A stretch of 61,505 bases of DNA from an uncultured Lachnospiraceae bacterium (GTDB lineage Bacteria > Bacillota > Clostridia > Lachnospirales > Lachnospiraceae): positions 1 through 61,505 of the forward strand of contig CADAKQ010000014.1 of assembly GCA_902788555.1 (NCBI GenBank), in the 5' to 3' direction. The translations under genes were made by a program, and so were the position numbers. Below the pieces are notes generated by a model. It saw nothing but the letters and a program-made list of their open reading frames with translations, was not told the origin of the DNA and searched no databases. Shown here piece by piece: positions 16,576 to 24,621 of the stretch (positions are counted from its first letter, which is position 1; each line of letters starts with the position of its first letter).

Positions 16576-17088
16576 ATGGAAAAAAGAGAATTGATTTATT
16601 ACAAGCTTGATGAGGTGGACGAGAAGATACTTGAAATACTGCAAGACAATGCAAGGACATCTCTTAAGGATATTGCGGAGCAGGTGTTTCTATCGCCGAC
16701 TGCGGTAGGAACACGTATAGACAGGATGCTTGAGGAAGGAGTTCTTGAAGGGTTTACTACAAGACTTAATCCGGAGGCTATGGGACATTATGTAAAAGCA
16801 TTTATAAATTTACAGGTTGAGCCGGTTCAGAGAGAAGAATTTTACGAGTATATAGACGGAGTTTTAAATGTAATCGAGTGTAACTGTGTTACCGGCGATT
16901 ATTCTATGCTCATTGAAGTAAGATTTCCGACTACTACAGAACTAGATCATTTTATAGTTGAGCTTCAAAGATTTGGAAAGACTAAAACGCAGATAGTTTT
17001 TTCAACCTGTGTAAAGCACAGATGCAGATACTGGCGTGAGGATTCAAGAACCTTAAGCAGAGGTCTTGAAAAGGAAAAAATTCAATAA
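16576..17088 (+). CDS. Lrp/AsnC family transcriptional regulator
   Basis: The 170-residue protein has an N-terminal helix-turn-helix (about 12-58: DEVDEKILEILQDNARTSLK, then IAEQVFLSPTAVGTRIDRM) and a C-terminal RAM ligand-binding domain (about 78-155, with the VTGDYSMLIEV core). Family members bind amino acids or other small molecules and control amino-acid metabolism. A GGGGAA site precedes the ATG. It stands alone between the hydrolase and the DUF4143 gene; gdhA lies nearby but is separately promoted, so a link to glutamate metabolism is only suggestive. The C-terminal 20 residues (WREDSRTLSRGLEKEK) extend beyond the usual family end. Confidence 0.88.
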   Translation: MEKRELIYYKLDEVDEKILEILQDNARTSLKDIAEQVFLSPTAVGTRIDRMLEEGVLEGFTTRLNPEAMGHYVKAFINLQVEPVQREEFYEYIDGVLNVIECNCVTGDYSMLIEVRFPTTTELDHFIVELQRFGKTKTQIVFSTCVKHRCRYWREDSRTLSRGLEKEKIQ

Positions 17089-17120
17089 TTATAATATTTA
17101 CTTTAAATATAAAAAGTGCT

Positions 17121-17178
17121 AAAATATGCACAGATGCAGATTTTAAGTAGGTTAAAATATGTATATGTGCATATTTTT
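17121..17178 (+). terminator. Inverted repeat, probable terminator of the Lrp gene
   Basis: AAAATATGCACA and TGTGCATATTTT pair perfectly across a loop of about 33 nt, with further Ts after the stem. The length of the loop makes an operator for the downstream ATPase gene an alternative. Confidence 0.5.
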
Positions 17179-17254
17179 ATGGGTTTTGCGTTTGGATTGT
17201 AAAAATTAACATATAATTAAATTATTTAATACCAGATAAAGGGAGTGAACATCT

Positions 17255-18559
17255 ATGTTAAAAAGAAGTATAGAATTAAAATTAAAAGAATGGAAGGAAA
17301 ATAAATCAAAGAAATGTCTTTTGGTAAGGGGGGCAAGACAGGTAGGAAAGACTTATTTAATAGAATATTTTGGAAAAAAGGAATATAAATCATGCATAAC
17401 AATTAATTTTTTAAAAAATCCATCATATAAGAAAATATTTGAAGGGGATTTGGATGCAAAAACATTACTCCTGAATATCTCATTATATGTAACAGATTCT
17501 AAACTAATACCGGATGAAACATTAATATTTCTTGATGAGATTCAAGAATGTCCGGAGGCTATTACATCGCTTAAATTTTGGAATGAAGAAAAAAGGTATG
17601 ATGTGATAGCTTCAGGTTCTATGCTTGGAATAGATTATAAAAGACCTTCTTCATATCCTGTAGGCTCAGTAGAATATATTGATATGCATCCTCTTAGTTT
17701 TTATGAATTTTTGATAGCATCAAATGTAAGCGATGAAGTAATAGAAAAAATGAGAGAGTGCTTTGAAAAGATAGAACCTGTTCCACCTGCTATAAATGAT
17801 AAGATGATGGAACTTTTGAGACTTTATATTGTTCTTGGAGGTATGCCGGAAGTATTAAACATTTTTTTTGAAGAAAATGATTTGCAAAAAGCTGATAAAA
17901 AGCAACGGGATATCTTAAATGACTACAAATATGATATAGCTCATTATGCAAATGCAGATATAAAAAACAAAGCTGAAAAATGTTATTTTTCTTTACCCGA
18001 GCAGTTGACTAAAGATAATCATAAATTCAAATATTCTGTAGTTGAAAAAGGCGGAACGACCAGAAAATTTGGTTCAAGCCTTGATTGGCTTGTTGGAGCA
18101 TACCTTGTGAAACAGGTATATAATTTAAAGGGGTATAATCTTCCGCTAAAAGAATCAAGGGATGAGGGGAATTTTAGAGTATATGCTTCTGATATTGGAT
18201 TATATGTAAGTATGTTTGATTATTCAATAAAAGAAAGATTGTTTCATCCTGATGCCTATAGTGATTTTTCTAAAGGAAATATGTATGAGGCACTTATAGC
18301 TGACATACTTATAAAAAACGGACATAATGAACTGTATTTTAGAAAGGATGAGGCATCTACCTTTGAGATAGAATTTTTTCTGGAAACAGTCGATGGAGTG
18401 ATACCGATAGAAGTAAAATCCGGCAGAAGCCGTTCAAAATCTCTTGACAATGTTTTAAAGAGGGATGAAATACCTTATGGTTATAAGCTTATTAATGGAA
18501 ATGTTGGAAAAAGCGATAAAAAAATAACACTTCCACTATATATGGCTATGTTTTTATAG
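17255..18559 (+). CDS. AAA ATPase of the DUF4143 family
   Basis: The 434-residue protein has Walker A GARQVGKT (26-33), Walker B LIFLDEIQE (near 91), and a sensor-like ASGSMLG. The C-terminal DUF4143 domain (about 220-400) ends with the restriction-endonuclease-fold-like pattern FEIEFFLE ... IPIEVKSG. This family is abundant in anaerobes and often sits alone, as here. Its role is unproven and may involve nucleic acid processing or defence. A TATAAT lies upstream at about 17211-17216 without a clear -35, and an AAAGGGAG site precedes the ATG. Confidence 0.85.
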   Translation: MLKRSIELKLKEWKENKSKKCLLVRGARQVGKTYLIEYFGKKEYKSCITINFLKNPSYKKIFEGDLDAKTLLLNISLYVTDSKLIPDETLIFLDEIQECPEAITSLKFWNEEKRYDVIASGSMLGIDYKRPSSYPVGSVEYIDMHPLSFYEFLIASNVSDEVIEKMRECFEKIEPVPPAINDKMMELLRLYIVLGGMPEVLNIFFEENDLQKADKKQRDILNDYKYDIAHYANADIKNKAEKCYFSLPEQLTKDNHKFKYSVVEKGGTTRKFGSSLDWLVGAYLVKQVYNLKGYNLPLKESRDEGNFRVYASDIGLYVSMFDYSIKERLFHPDAYSDFSKGNMYEALIADILIKNGHNELYFRKDEASTFEIEFFLETVDGVIPIEVKSGRSRSKSLDNVLKRDEIPYGYKLINGNVGKSDKKITLPLYMAMFL

Positions 18560-18601
18560 ATTTATGACATAGAAAAATAATATTAATATGTATATTTTTT
18601 C

Positions 18602-18630
18602 TTTACAATCAAAAATGGCTGTAATATAAT
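18602..18630 (+). promoter_or_regulatory. Promoter of gdhA
   Basis: TTTACA and TATAAT are spaced by exactly 17 bp. The 5' leader of about 50 nt ends with AGGGAGGAAAAT before the ATG. These strong signals fit the highly expressed codon choice of the gene. Confidence 0.75.
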
Positions 18631-18651
18631 GGCAATAACGGTTTGTGCTGA

Positions 18652-20034
<1,383 letters not shown>

Positions 20035-20070
20035 ATTGTATAAATAGGCTAACAGCCGTGCAATAGAATA

Positions 20071-20113
20071 AAAAAATGCGTCCACCATGCTTGCATGAGT
20101 GGACGTATTTTTT
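20071..20113 (+). terminator. Terminator of gdhA
   Basis: AAAAAATGCGTCCAC pairs with GTGGACGTATTTTTT (one G-T pair). An inner CATG/CATG stem carries a CTTG tetraloop. Confidence 0.9.
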
Positions 20114-20146
20114 ATATAAATAATTATTACTATTGAGGAAAGACAC

Positions 20147-20629
20147 ATGAGTACAATAGAGTATGCAACACAAAATGACAAAGAACAAATTTTATCATTA
20201 TATAAAATGCAGTTAGGAAAAGAGTTTTGCCCGTGGAATGATGATTACCCTGACAATGATACAATTGATTTTGATTTATCACGAAATGCTTTGATGATAA
20301 TGAGAGAAGGAGAACGAATCATTGCTGCCATATCCATTGATGAGGATGAAGACATCGATAGTCTTGATTGCTGGAATAAATCACTATATCCTTCCGGTGA
20401 ACTGGCAAGACTTGCGGTTTTACCCGATGAGCAAAATAAAGGAATAGCAAAGATAATGCTAAAATACGGGTTGAATGTATTAAAAGAAAGAGGCTATAAA
20501 GGTGTACATTTCCTTGTGAATAGACATAACATCAAAGCGATTAAATCATATATGGATTTTGGCTTTGATGTTGTAGGGGAATGTAATATGTTTAATCAGG
20601 AATTTTTGTGTTATGAGAAGAAATTGTAA
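20147..20629 (+). CDS. GNAT family N-acetyltransferase
   Basis: The 160-residue single-domain acetyltransferase has the GNAT core: a beta strand with AAISIDED, the acetyl-CoA loop in LAVLPDEQNKGIAKIMLKY (Q/R-x-x-G/A pattern, QNKGIA), and a terminal GFDVVGECNMF segment. The acceptor is unknown; small-molecule or protein N-terminal substrates are both possible. TTGAGGAAAG precedes the ATG. It follows the gdhA terminator and abuts the operator-containing island downstream, but shows no regulatory link to it. Confidence 0.88.
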   Translation: MSTIEYATQNDKEQILSLYKMQLGKEFCPWNDDYPDNDTIDFDLSRNALMIMREGERIIAAISIDEDEDIDSLDCWNKSLYPSGELARLAVLPDEQNKGIAKIMLKYGLNVLKERGYKGVHFLVNRHNIKAIKSYMDFGFDVVGECNMFNQEFLCYEKKL

Positions 20630-20637
20630 AAAAATGC

Positions 20638-20678
20638 TTGTAAATGACAATGGCATATGATATGATGACATTGTCAAT
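20638..20678 (+). promoter_or_regulatory. Promoter with paired XRE-type operators
   Basis: TTGTAA (20638-20643) and TATGAT (20661-20666) are 17 bp apart. Operator-like site TGACAATGGCA (20645-20655) fills the spacer, and TGACATTGTCA (20666-20676) overlaps the -10. The site centres are 21 bp apart, two helical turns. Layout and sequence nearly duplicate the XRE promoter at 21324-21364, so the same repressor probably controls both. Confidence 0.6.
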
Positions 20679-20701
20679 AAGCGATATAAAAAAAATTTTT
20701 A

Positions 20702-20730
20702 TTGATATTTTTAATAGTCTTTTATATAAT
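20702..20730 (+). promoter_or_regulatory. Promoter of the tandem-repeat RNA
   Basis: TTGATA and TATAAT are spaced by exactly 17 bp. The predicted start near 20737 lies about 33 nt before the first repeat. Confidence 0.7.
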
Positions 20731-20769
20731 ATAAGTAGATAAATAATTTAATAAAAGATTATAAAAATA

Positions 20770-20867
20770 GCAAGTTTACCGCTGACCAATATGCGGTATA
20801 TAAATGGTTGGGTTGCAAGTTTACCGCTGACCAATATGCGGTATATAAATGGTTGGGTTGCAAGTTT
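20770..20867 (+). repeat. 45-bp direct repeat, 2.2 units
   Basis: Units 20770-20814 and 20815-20859 are identical (GCAAGTTTACCGCTGACC at the start, TATAAATGGTTGGGTT at the end). A third begins GCAAGTTT and breaks into the terminator. The perfect identity argues for recent duplication or strong selection. Confidence 0.95.
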
Positions 20868-20869
20868 TT

Positions 20870-20899
20870 ACCCTTCGCTTTTTTGGCGAAGGGTATTTT
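20870..20899 (+). terminator. Terminator of the tandem-repeat RNA
   Basis: ACCCTTCGC and GCGAAGGGT form a 9-bp stem followed by ATTTTG. In ToxIN-type loci this terminator sets the RNA:toxin ratio. In the minus direction the stem is followed by AAAAAC, so it does not serve the convergent XRE gene. Confidence 0.8.
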
Positions 20900-20903
20900 G
20901 TTT

Positions 20904-20910
20904 AAAGGAG
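20904..20910 (+). other. Ribosome binding site with no gene after it
   Basis: AAAGGAG lies just after the terminator, where a type III toxin gene would be translated. The following bases AAAATCAATTACTTACC give no ATG, GTG or TTG at a usable distance and run straight into the 3' end of the convergent XRE gene (stop at 20919). It looks like the left edge of a deletion or replacement. Confidence 0.5.
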
Positions 20911-20918
20911 AAAATCAA

Positions 20919-21266
20919 TTACTTACCCTTAACCAGCTTATTGTAATATTCCAATAATCTTGCCTGCTTTGTTTTACTCAAATTGTCAAAGCTTTCTGAT
21001 ATCTCAAATAATATAGGATTTTTTTCTTTTTCAACAACTATTCTGTCTGCTTCAGGATTATCACTTTCTCCGATTAAATAATCTACAGATGTGTTAAGGC
21101 AGGCTGCCATAGCCTCAATAACTTGTATCGTAGGTTTACGTTCTCCGTTTTCATATCTTACATATCCTGACTGTGTAAGTCCTATTATTTTAGCTGCTTC
21201 TGTTTTATTGATTCCACAAGCCTCACGGCTTTTTTTTAGTCTTTCCGGAATTAGTGGTGCTGACAT
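20919..21266 (-). CDS. XRE family repressor
   Basis: The 115-residue protein has an N-terminal helix-turn-helix (residues about 8-62: LKKSREACGINKTEAAKIIG, then LTQSGYVRYENGERKPT and VDYLIGE). A short C-terminal helical segment (ISESFDNLSKTKQARLLEYY) probably dimerises. It has no metallopeptidase or LexA-like protease domain. AGGAGG lies 9 nt before the ATG. The promoter on the minus strand contains two copies of a TTGACAWTGTCAA-like palindrome, and three more lie at 20645, 20666 and 21616. I infer that it represses itself and those promoters, in the style of a phage or toxin-antitoxin regulator. Confidence 0.9.
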   Translation of the reverse strand: MSAPLIPERLKKSREACGINKTEAAKIIGLTQSGYVRYENGERKPTIQVIEAMAACLNTSVDYLIGESDNPEADRIVVEKEKNPILFEISESFDNLSKTKQARLLEYYNKLVKGK

Positions 21267-21307
21267 ATATTATTACCTCCTGTAATCTTGTGTATGAATT
21301 TATATAT

Positions 21308-21364
21308 ATTATAATACTTTTGCTTGAAATTGACAATGGCATATTATATAATTGACAATGTCAA
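21308..21364. promoter_or_regulatory. Divergent promoters sharing two operators
   Basis: On the minus strand, TTGTCA (21331-21336) and TATAAT (21308-21313), 17 bp apart, drive the XRE gene. On the + strand, TTGAAA (21324-21329) and TATAAT (21347-21352), also 17 bp apart, drive the small ORF at 21427 and probably the PBECR gene. Operator-like TGACAATGGCA (21331-21341) overlaps both -35 regions or spacers. Palindrome TGACAATGTCA (21353-21363) overlaps the + strand -10 edge. The centres are 22 bp apart. Confidence 0.7.
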
Positions 21365-21426
21365 TGATACTTGCGTGAATATTATAATTTGATGTGAGAA
21401 TTTGCGACCTTAAGGAAGGATAAATT

Positions 21427-21540
21427 ATGGAAAGAAATATTAATCTTGTAAAAGACCTTGATGGTACGAAAATAGTGCTGATTAATGACATAAGGTTCAA
21501 AGGAAATAAAAAAGAAACGAGCAGCCCGCTTGAGTCATAA
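21427..21540 (+). CDS. 37-residue protein, apparently an internal-deletion product
   Basis: An ATG preceded by AAGGAAGGA at 7 nt opens a 37-codon ORF under the operator-controlled promoter. The first 26 residues (MERNINLVKDLDGTKIVLIN and DIRFKG) and the last ten (KKETSSPLES) look to me like the two ends of a much longer hypothetical protein, roughly 170-200 residues, that is common in Lachnospiraceae accessory regions. If so, an in-frame deletion has removed the middle. This rests on memory of that family and needs a search. It may be a non-functional remnant, or a new micro-protein kept under repressor control between the XRE and PBECR genes. Confidence 0.55.
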   Translation: MERNINLVKDLDGTKIVLINDIRFKGNKKETSSPLES

Positions 21541-21615
21541 GACTGTACGGTAAAAAACCATTTCTTGTAAGTTATAATATCAGAACTTATAGGTTTCGTC
21601 AAGGATATAAACAAT

Positions 21616-21626
21616 TGACAATGTCA
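21616..21626. promoter_or_regulatory. Fifth XRE-type operator, upstream of the PBECR gene
   Basis: TGACAATGTCA, inside the longer palindrome ATTGACAATGTCAAT (21614-21628), is identical to the site at 21353-21363. It lies about 80 nt before the nuclease start. A well-spaced -10 could not be found. Confidence 0.55.
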
Positions 21627-21707
21627 ATATATGTGATAAATGAAAAAATTTCATTTGATATAATAATTTCTATCCTTAAAAATATGCATTGTTTGTTTGA
21701 GGTGAAA

Positions 21708-22094
21708 ATGAGTAATTCGGATAAATTAAAAAAAATAACACAATTTAATACTAAATTTAATAAAATATTGGGTACAGAATACGAGGCATTTGATATATAT
21801 ATGTCAAAAGGATTAAAAACTCATTTAATAAAACAAAAACATTTTATTGCTGCAAAATATATTGATAGATTAAATGAAATTATTGAAACACCTGATTATA
21901 TTGGTAATAATAATGGAAATATTGAGATTGTTAAAATATATAAAGAGAATATATTTATAACTATAAAACTGGATGAGAAAAAAGGTAGATATTATGTAGC
22001 AACAATGTTTGATGTTAAAAAAGGAAAAATAGATGCATACATTAATTCCAATAGGCTTAAACCTGTTAGGGATTTTGAATTAGAAATTACTTGA
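21708..22094 (+). CDS. PBECR-type nuclease-like protein (Barnase/EndoU/ColicinE5/RelE fold)
   Basis: The start is placed at ATG 21708 because GAGGTG precedes it closely. The open frame extends upstream to 21615, but that part overlaps the operator. The 128-residue product has the pattern of the PBECR3 group of phage-encoded RNase-fold domains: GLKTHLIKQKHFIAAKYIDR, DYIGNNNGNIEIVK, IFITIKLDEKKGRYYVATM, and a terminal FDVKKGKIDAYI segment. A His or Lys in LIKQKH and the Tyr pair YYVATM are candidate active residues. Such domains act as toxins or as phage-borne effectors. It is linked to the XRE repressor by a shared operator. No separate antitoxin gene is obvious except the 37-residue ORF. Confidence 0.6.
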   Translation: MSNSDKLKKITQFNTKFNKILGTEYEAFDIYMSKGLKTHLIKQKHFIAAKYIDRLNEIIETPDYIGNNNGNIEIVKIYKENIFITIKLDEKKGRYYVATMFDVKKGKIDAYINSNRLKPVRDFELEIT

Positions 22095-22119
22095 CTGCAT
22101 AAAAAAATAATGCTATCTT
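22091..22119 (+). promoter_or_regulatory. Promoter of the 22126 RNA
   Basis: TTGACT and TATCTT are spaced by 17 bp, beginning on the stop codon of the PBECR gene. Predicted start is near 22126. Confidence 0.5.
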
Positions 22120-22125
22120 ATATCT

Positions 22126-22270
22126 GTATTATAGATTTGACGAGCAGGAAAGGCACCCTGCGCTCCCTTGTAGGAACCTGATATGATGGATACGCCGCCC
22201 ATCCAAATTTTATAATACATAAAATAGTATGATTAAGAATAAGGTTGTGAGTTTTCACAACCTTATTTTG
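22126..22270 (+). ncRNA. Candidate small RNA with its own promoter and terminator
   Basis: Between a promoter and a strong terminator lies a 145-nt segment with no useful ORF and GC content higher than its surroundings. Local pairing includes GAGCAGG with CCTG-CG-CTC (about 22141-22167) and GATGG with CCATC (about 22186-22204). A single-stranded CCCTTGTAGGAACCTGATAT lies between them. I cannot assign a class; it is not SRP, 6S or tmRNA by motif. It could belong to the mobile island or be a host RNA that marks its right edge. Confidence 0.5.
22238..22270 (+). terminator. Perfect 13-bp terminator
   Basis: AATAAGGTTGTGA, loop GTTT, TCACAACCTTATT, then TTG. It terminates the candidate RNA or the PBECR transcript. 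Confidence 0.85.
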
Positions 22271-22281
22271 TATGATGCACA

Positions 22282-22360
22282 CGCCCGCGTAATGAAATTT
22301 GTCACTGCGTGACACGCGGGCGGCGCGGCGAGTAGGGTGCGATTTTATCTTCCCTACTCG
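22282..22360. repeat. Two GC-rich hairpins in a gene-free stretch
   Basis: CGCCCGCGT (22282-22290) pairs with ACGCGGGCG (22314-22322), and an inner GTCAC-TGC-GTGAC hairpin sits inside. Eight bases later CGAGTAGGG (22329-22337) pairs with CCCTACTCG (22352-22360). The block is far richer in G+C than its surroundings. No T-run follows, so these are not ordinary terminators. The rest of the stretch to 22521 contains only a TATAAT (22448-22453) with a poor -35 and the ribosome binding site of the chemoreceptor gene. Confidence 0.7.
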
Positions 22361-22521
22361 ATTAATATTGCTGTCAGGAATAATTATGTGGCATCGGCAG
22401 TGGATAACGGTCAACAAATTTTTATGGTACAATCCCCTAAACTATGTTATAATATTAAAGTTAAATCAGCCGGGTAAGACATAATATATATAATATATGT
22501 TTATTGCGAGGAGAACCAAAG

Positions 22522-24600
22522 ATGAACAGAAAAAAATCAGTAATTCTAAAACAACTTCTTACACCGATTGTTGTGACTATAATTATTCTTGGGCTTTTGA
22601 TTGTCAGCATAATGGGAGTTATATTTTATAAGACCTATGAGTCCCGTGTTATAGCGGACAGTGAGAGCGAAACCCAGCTTATATCCGATAATGTAAGGGA
22701 GTTTGTCTCCAAGGCGTATGGCATCTCGGAGGAGCTTGCCAAGAGTCCTGACATTCTTACCATGGATACTGAGATACAGAGTCCTATATTGGCAGACTGC
22801 GTTGAGAGAAATCCTTATTTAGAGCTTCTTTACATACAGGATACAACCGGTATGCAGACAGGTCGTTCAAGCGGAGAGCTTGCGGACAGAAGTGAGAGAT
22901 GGTGGTTCAAGCAGACTGTAGCGGATAAGGTTTCCTTTGTGTCAAAGTCATACTATTCCGTTAATACCGGAAGTCCTTGTGCTTCAATCTTTTTCCCTAT
23001 GTATGATGAGGGAGCGTTTATCGGAGTTTTTGCGGCTGATATAAAGCTTCAGTCACTTGTGGATTTGGTTGTTGAGTATTCGGATGCTGATAAGGATAAA
23101 ACTGTATTTATTATAGACGGAGAGGGAACTGTTGTTGCTCATCCGGATGCAAGCTATATAGAAGAGCTTTATAATTATGTTACATATACCCGAACCGTTT
23201 CCAAGAAGGATGATACGGGAAATGTAATGACTGATGCGGACGGAAATATTATTGAAGAAGAAAAGACCTTTAAAGAATCTGATTCCTTCAAGAAGATGAT
23301 TGAAGAGGTTATGTCGGGAAAGAGCGGTAACTGCATAGTTACTGTTGGCGGTAATAAGTATTATGCTACATATTCTCCTATTGTTATGGATGGTGAGTCG
23401 GATTCGTGGTCGGTTATAACGATACAAAGAAGAGGAACTCTTATGAAACCTCTATACATAATGCTTTTGGTAGCGCTTTTGATAGCAGCATGTATGCTTG
23501 CTATAGCAATTGTTCTTGTTCGTTCAAATGTTAAGAAGATTACCACTCCGCTTATCGAGCTTACAGATATTATCGGTGTTGCTTCAGAGGGTGATTTTTC
23601 AGTCAAGGCTAAGGTTACTGATAATCAGTCAGAGCTTGGTGCACTTGCTGAAAGCTTTAACCATATGACAGACAAGATAGCGTATGTACTTGGAGAAACC
23701 AAGCGTCTTCTCGATGACGTACACGGAAGTGCAGACAAGCTTTCTGAGTTATCTGCTGAAAATGATTCCGTTGCTCAGGAGATGGATAAGATTTCTTTTG
23801 GTGCATCCGTTCAGTCAACCGATACCGAGAAGGTTGTAAAGCTTACCGAAGAAATGAAGGAATGTACCTCCGAGCTTTATAAGATGAGTGAGCAGTTAAA
23901 GAAGCAGGCATCGGCTTCAAGAAGTCTCAGTGATGAGGGTATATACAGTGTCGGTGAGTTAAAGAAAAAGAGTCAGGCAAGTCTTGATGCGGTTACTGCA
24001 TCCTATGATAAGGTGCTCAGCCTTAACGAGTCGTCCAAGAAGATTGGTACTATTATCGAAGAGATAAATAATATATCATCACAGACAAGTCTGCTTTCGT
24101 TAAATGCTTCCATAGAGGCAGCCCGTGCCGGAGAAGCCGGAAGGGGCTTTGCCGTAGTAGCTTCTGAGGTTTCAGAGCTTGCCAATAGCTCTAACGATGC
24201 TACACAGGGTATAAGTGAGATAGTTGTTGAACTTCAGGAAGGTATAAAAGGCATAGTCGAGCTTATTGATGGTATCAGGTCTACCTTTGAGGAGCAGCTT
24301 GTATCTGTTGATGTGGTTGAGGAATCCTTCTCCAGATTTAAGGAGTCCTCCGAAAGCTCTATATCCACTGCAAATGAGGTGGGAGAGCTTATAGGCTCTG
24401 CCGGAAATGTAAATGATGAGGTGCTTTCGGCAATTACCAACATCCACGAGATATCACGTGAGACCGAGGTAAATGCAAAGGGTGCATCTGACCGTGTATC
24501 TCATCAGGTTGATTCTATTAAGAACATAGCCGAGAAGGTTGATAATATGAATAAGGCATCAGATCTTCTCGAGGAAGAAATGTCGAGATTTAAAATATAA
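22522..24600 (+). CDS. Methyl-accepting chemotaxis protein
   Basis: Start at ATG 22522, with GAGGAGA about 7 nt upstream. The 692-residue receptor has membrane helix 1 (about 13-35) and an extracytoplasmic dCache-type sensor (about 40-300, with ADRSERWWFKQTV and VFAADIKLQSLVDLV). Helix 2 follows (about 312-336), then HAMP (about 338-392) and the signalling coiled coil with the conserved hairpin tip (NISSQTSLLSLNASIEAARA, then GEAGRGFAVVASEV). It senses an unknown ligand, possibly an amino acid, and feeds CheA. It is a single-gene unit ended by a terminator. Its presence suggests a motile host, although no flagellar gene is in the window. I found no flagellar-sigma promoter. Confidence 0.93.
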   Translation: MNRKKSVILKQLLTPIVVTIIILGLLIVSIMGVIFYKTYESRVIADSESETQLISDNVREFVSKAYGISEELAKSPDILTMDTEIQSPILADCVERNPYLELLYIQDTTGMQTGRSSGELADRSERWWFKQTVADKVSFVSKSYYSVNTGSPCASIFFPMYDEGAFIGVFAADIKLQSLVDLVVEYSDADKDKTVFIIDGEGTVVAHPDASYIEELYNYVTYTRTVSKKDDTGNVMTDADGNIIEEEKTFKESDSFKKMIEEVMSGKSGNCIVTVGGNKYYATYSPIVMDGESDSWSVITIQRRGTLMKPLYIMLLVALLIAACMLAIAIVLVRSNVKKITTPLIELTDIIGVASEGDFSVKAKVTDNQSELGALAESFNHMTDKIAYVLGETKRLLDDVHGSADKLSELSAENDSVAQEMDKISFGASVQSTDTEKVVKLTEEMKECTSELYKMSEQLKKQASASRSLSDEGIYSVGELKKKSQASLDAVTASYDKVLSLNESSKKIGTIIEEINNISSQTSLLSLNASIEAARAGEAGRGFAVVASEVSELANSSNDATQGISEIVVELQEGIKGIVELIDGIRSTFEEQLVSVDVVEESFSRFKESSESSISTANEVGELIGSAGNVNDEVLSAITNIHEISRETEVNAKGASDRVSHQVDSIKNIAEKVDNMNKASDLLEEEMSRFKI

Positions 24601-24621
24601 AAACAATTTTTCAATAATTAT

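Larger units (their letters stand above)
20737..20899 (+). ncRNA. Tandem-repeat RNA resembling a type III antitoxin (ToxI/CptI-like)
   Basis: The predicted transcript of about 160 nt contains no ORF. It carries two full 45-nt repeats and the first 8 nt of a third, then a Rho-independent terminator. Each repeat can form an H-type pseudoknot: stem 1 ACCGC/GCGGT, and stem 2 between CCAA in its loop and TTGG downstream, with an AT-rich linker ATATAAAT. Promoter, two or more tandem repeats of about 35-50 nt, terminator, then a toxin gene is the layout of type III toxin-antitoxin loci. The CptIN group, described from relatives of this organism, has two such repeats. The toxin gene is absent here: AAAGGAG at 20904-20910 is followed by no start codon. 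The family assignment is inference from layout and pseudoknot, not sequence matching. Confidence 0.6.

Noticed and set aside
20770-20867. Possible CRISPR array
   Set aside because: The 45-bp repeats are directly joined with no variable spacers, there are only 2.2 units, and no cas gene is near. A transcribed tandem-repeat RNA explains the data better.
22448-22470. SigmaD (flagellar) promoter for the chemoreceptor
   Set aside because: TAAAG and GCCGGGTAA are present but only about 6 nt apart instead of 14-16, so the match is not credible.
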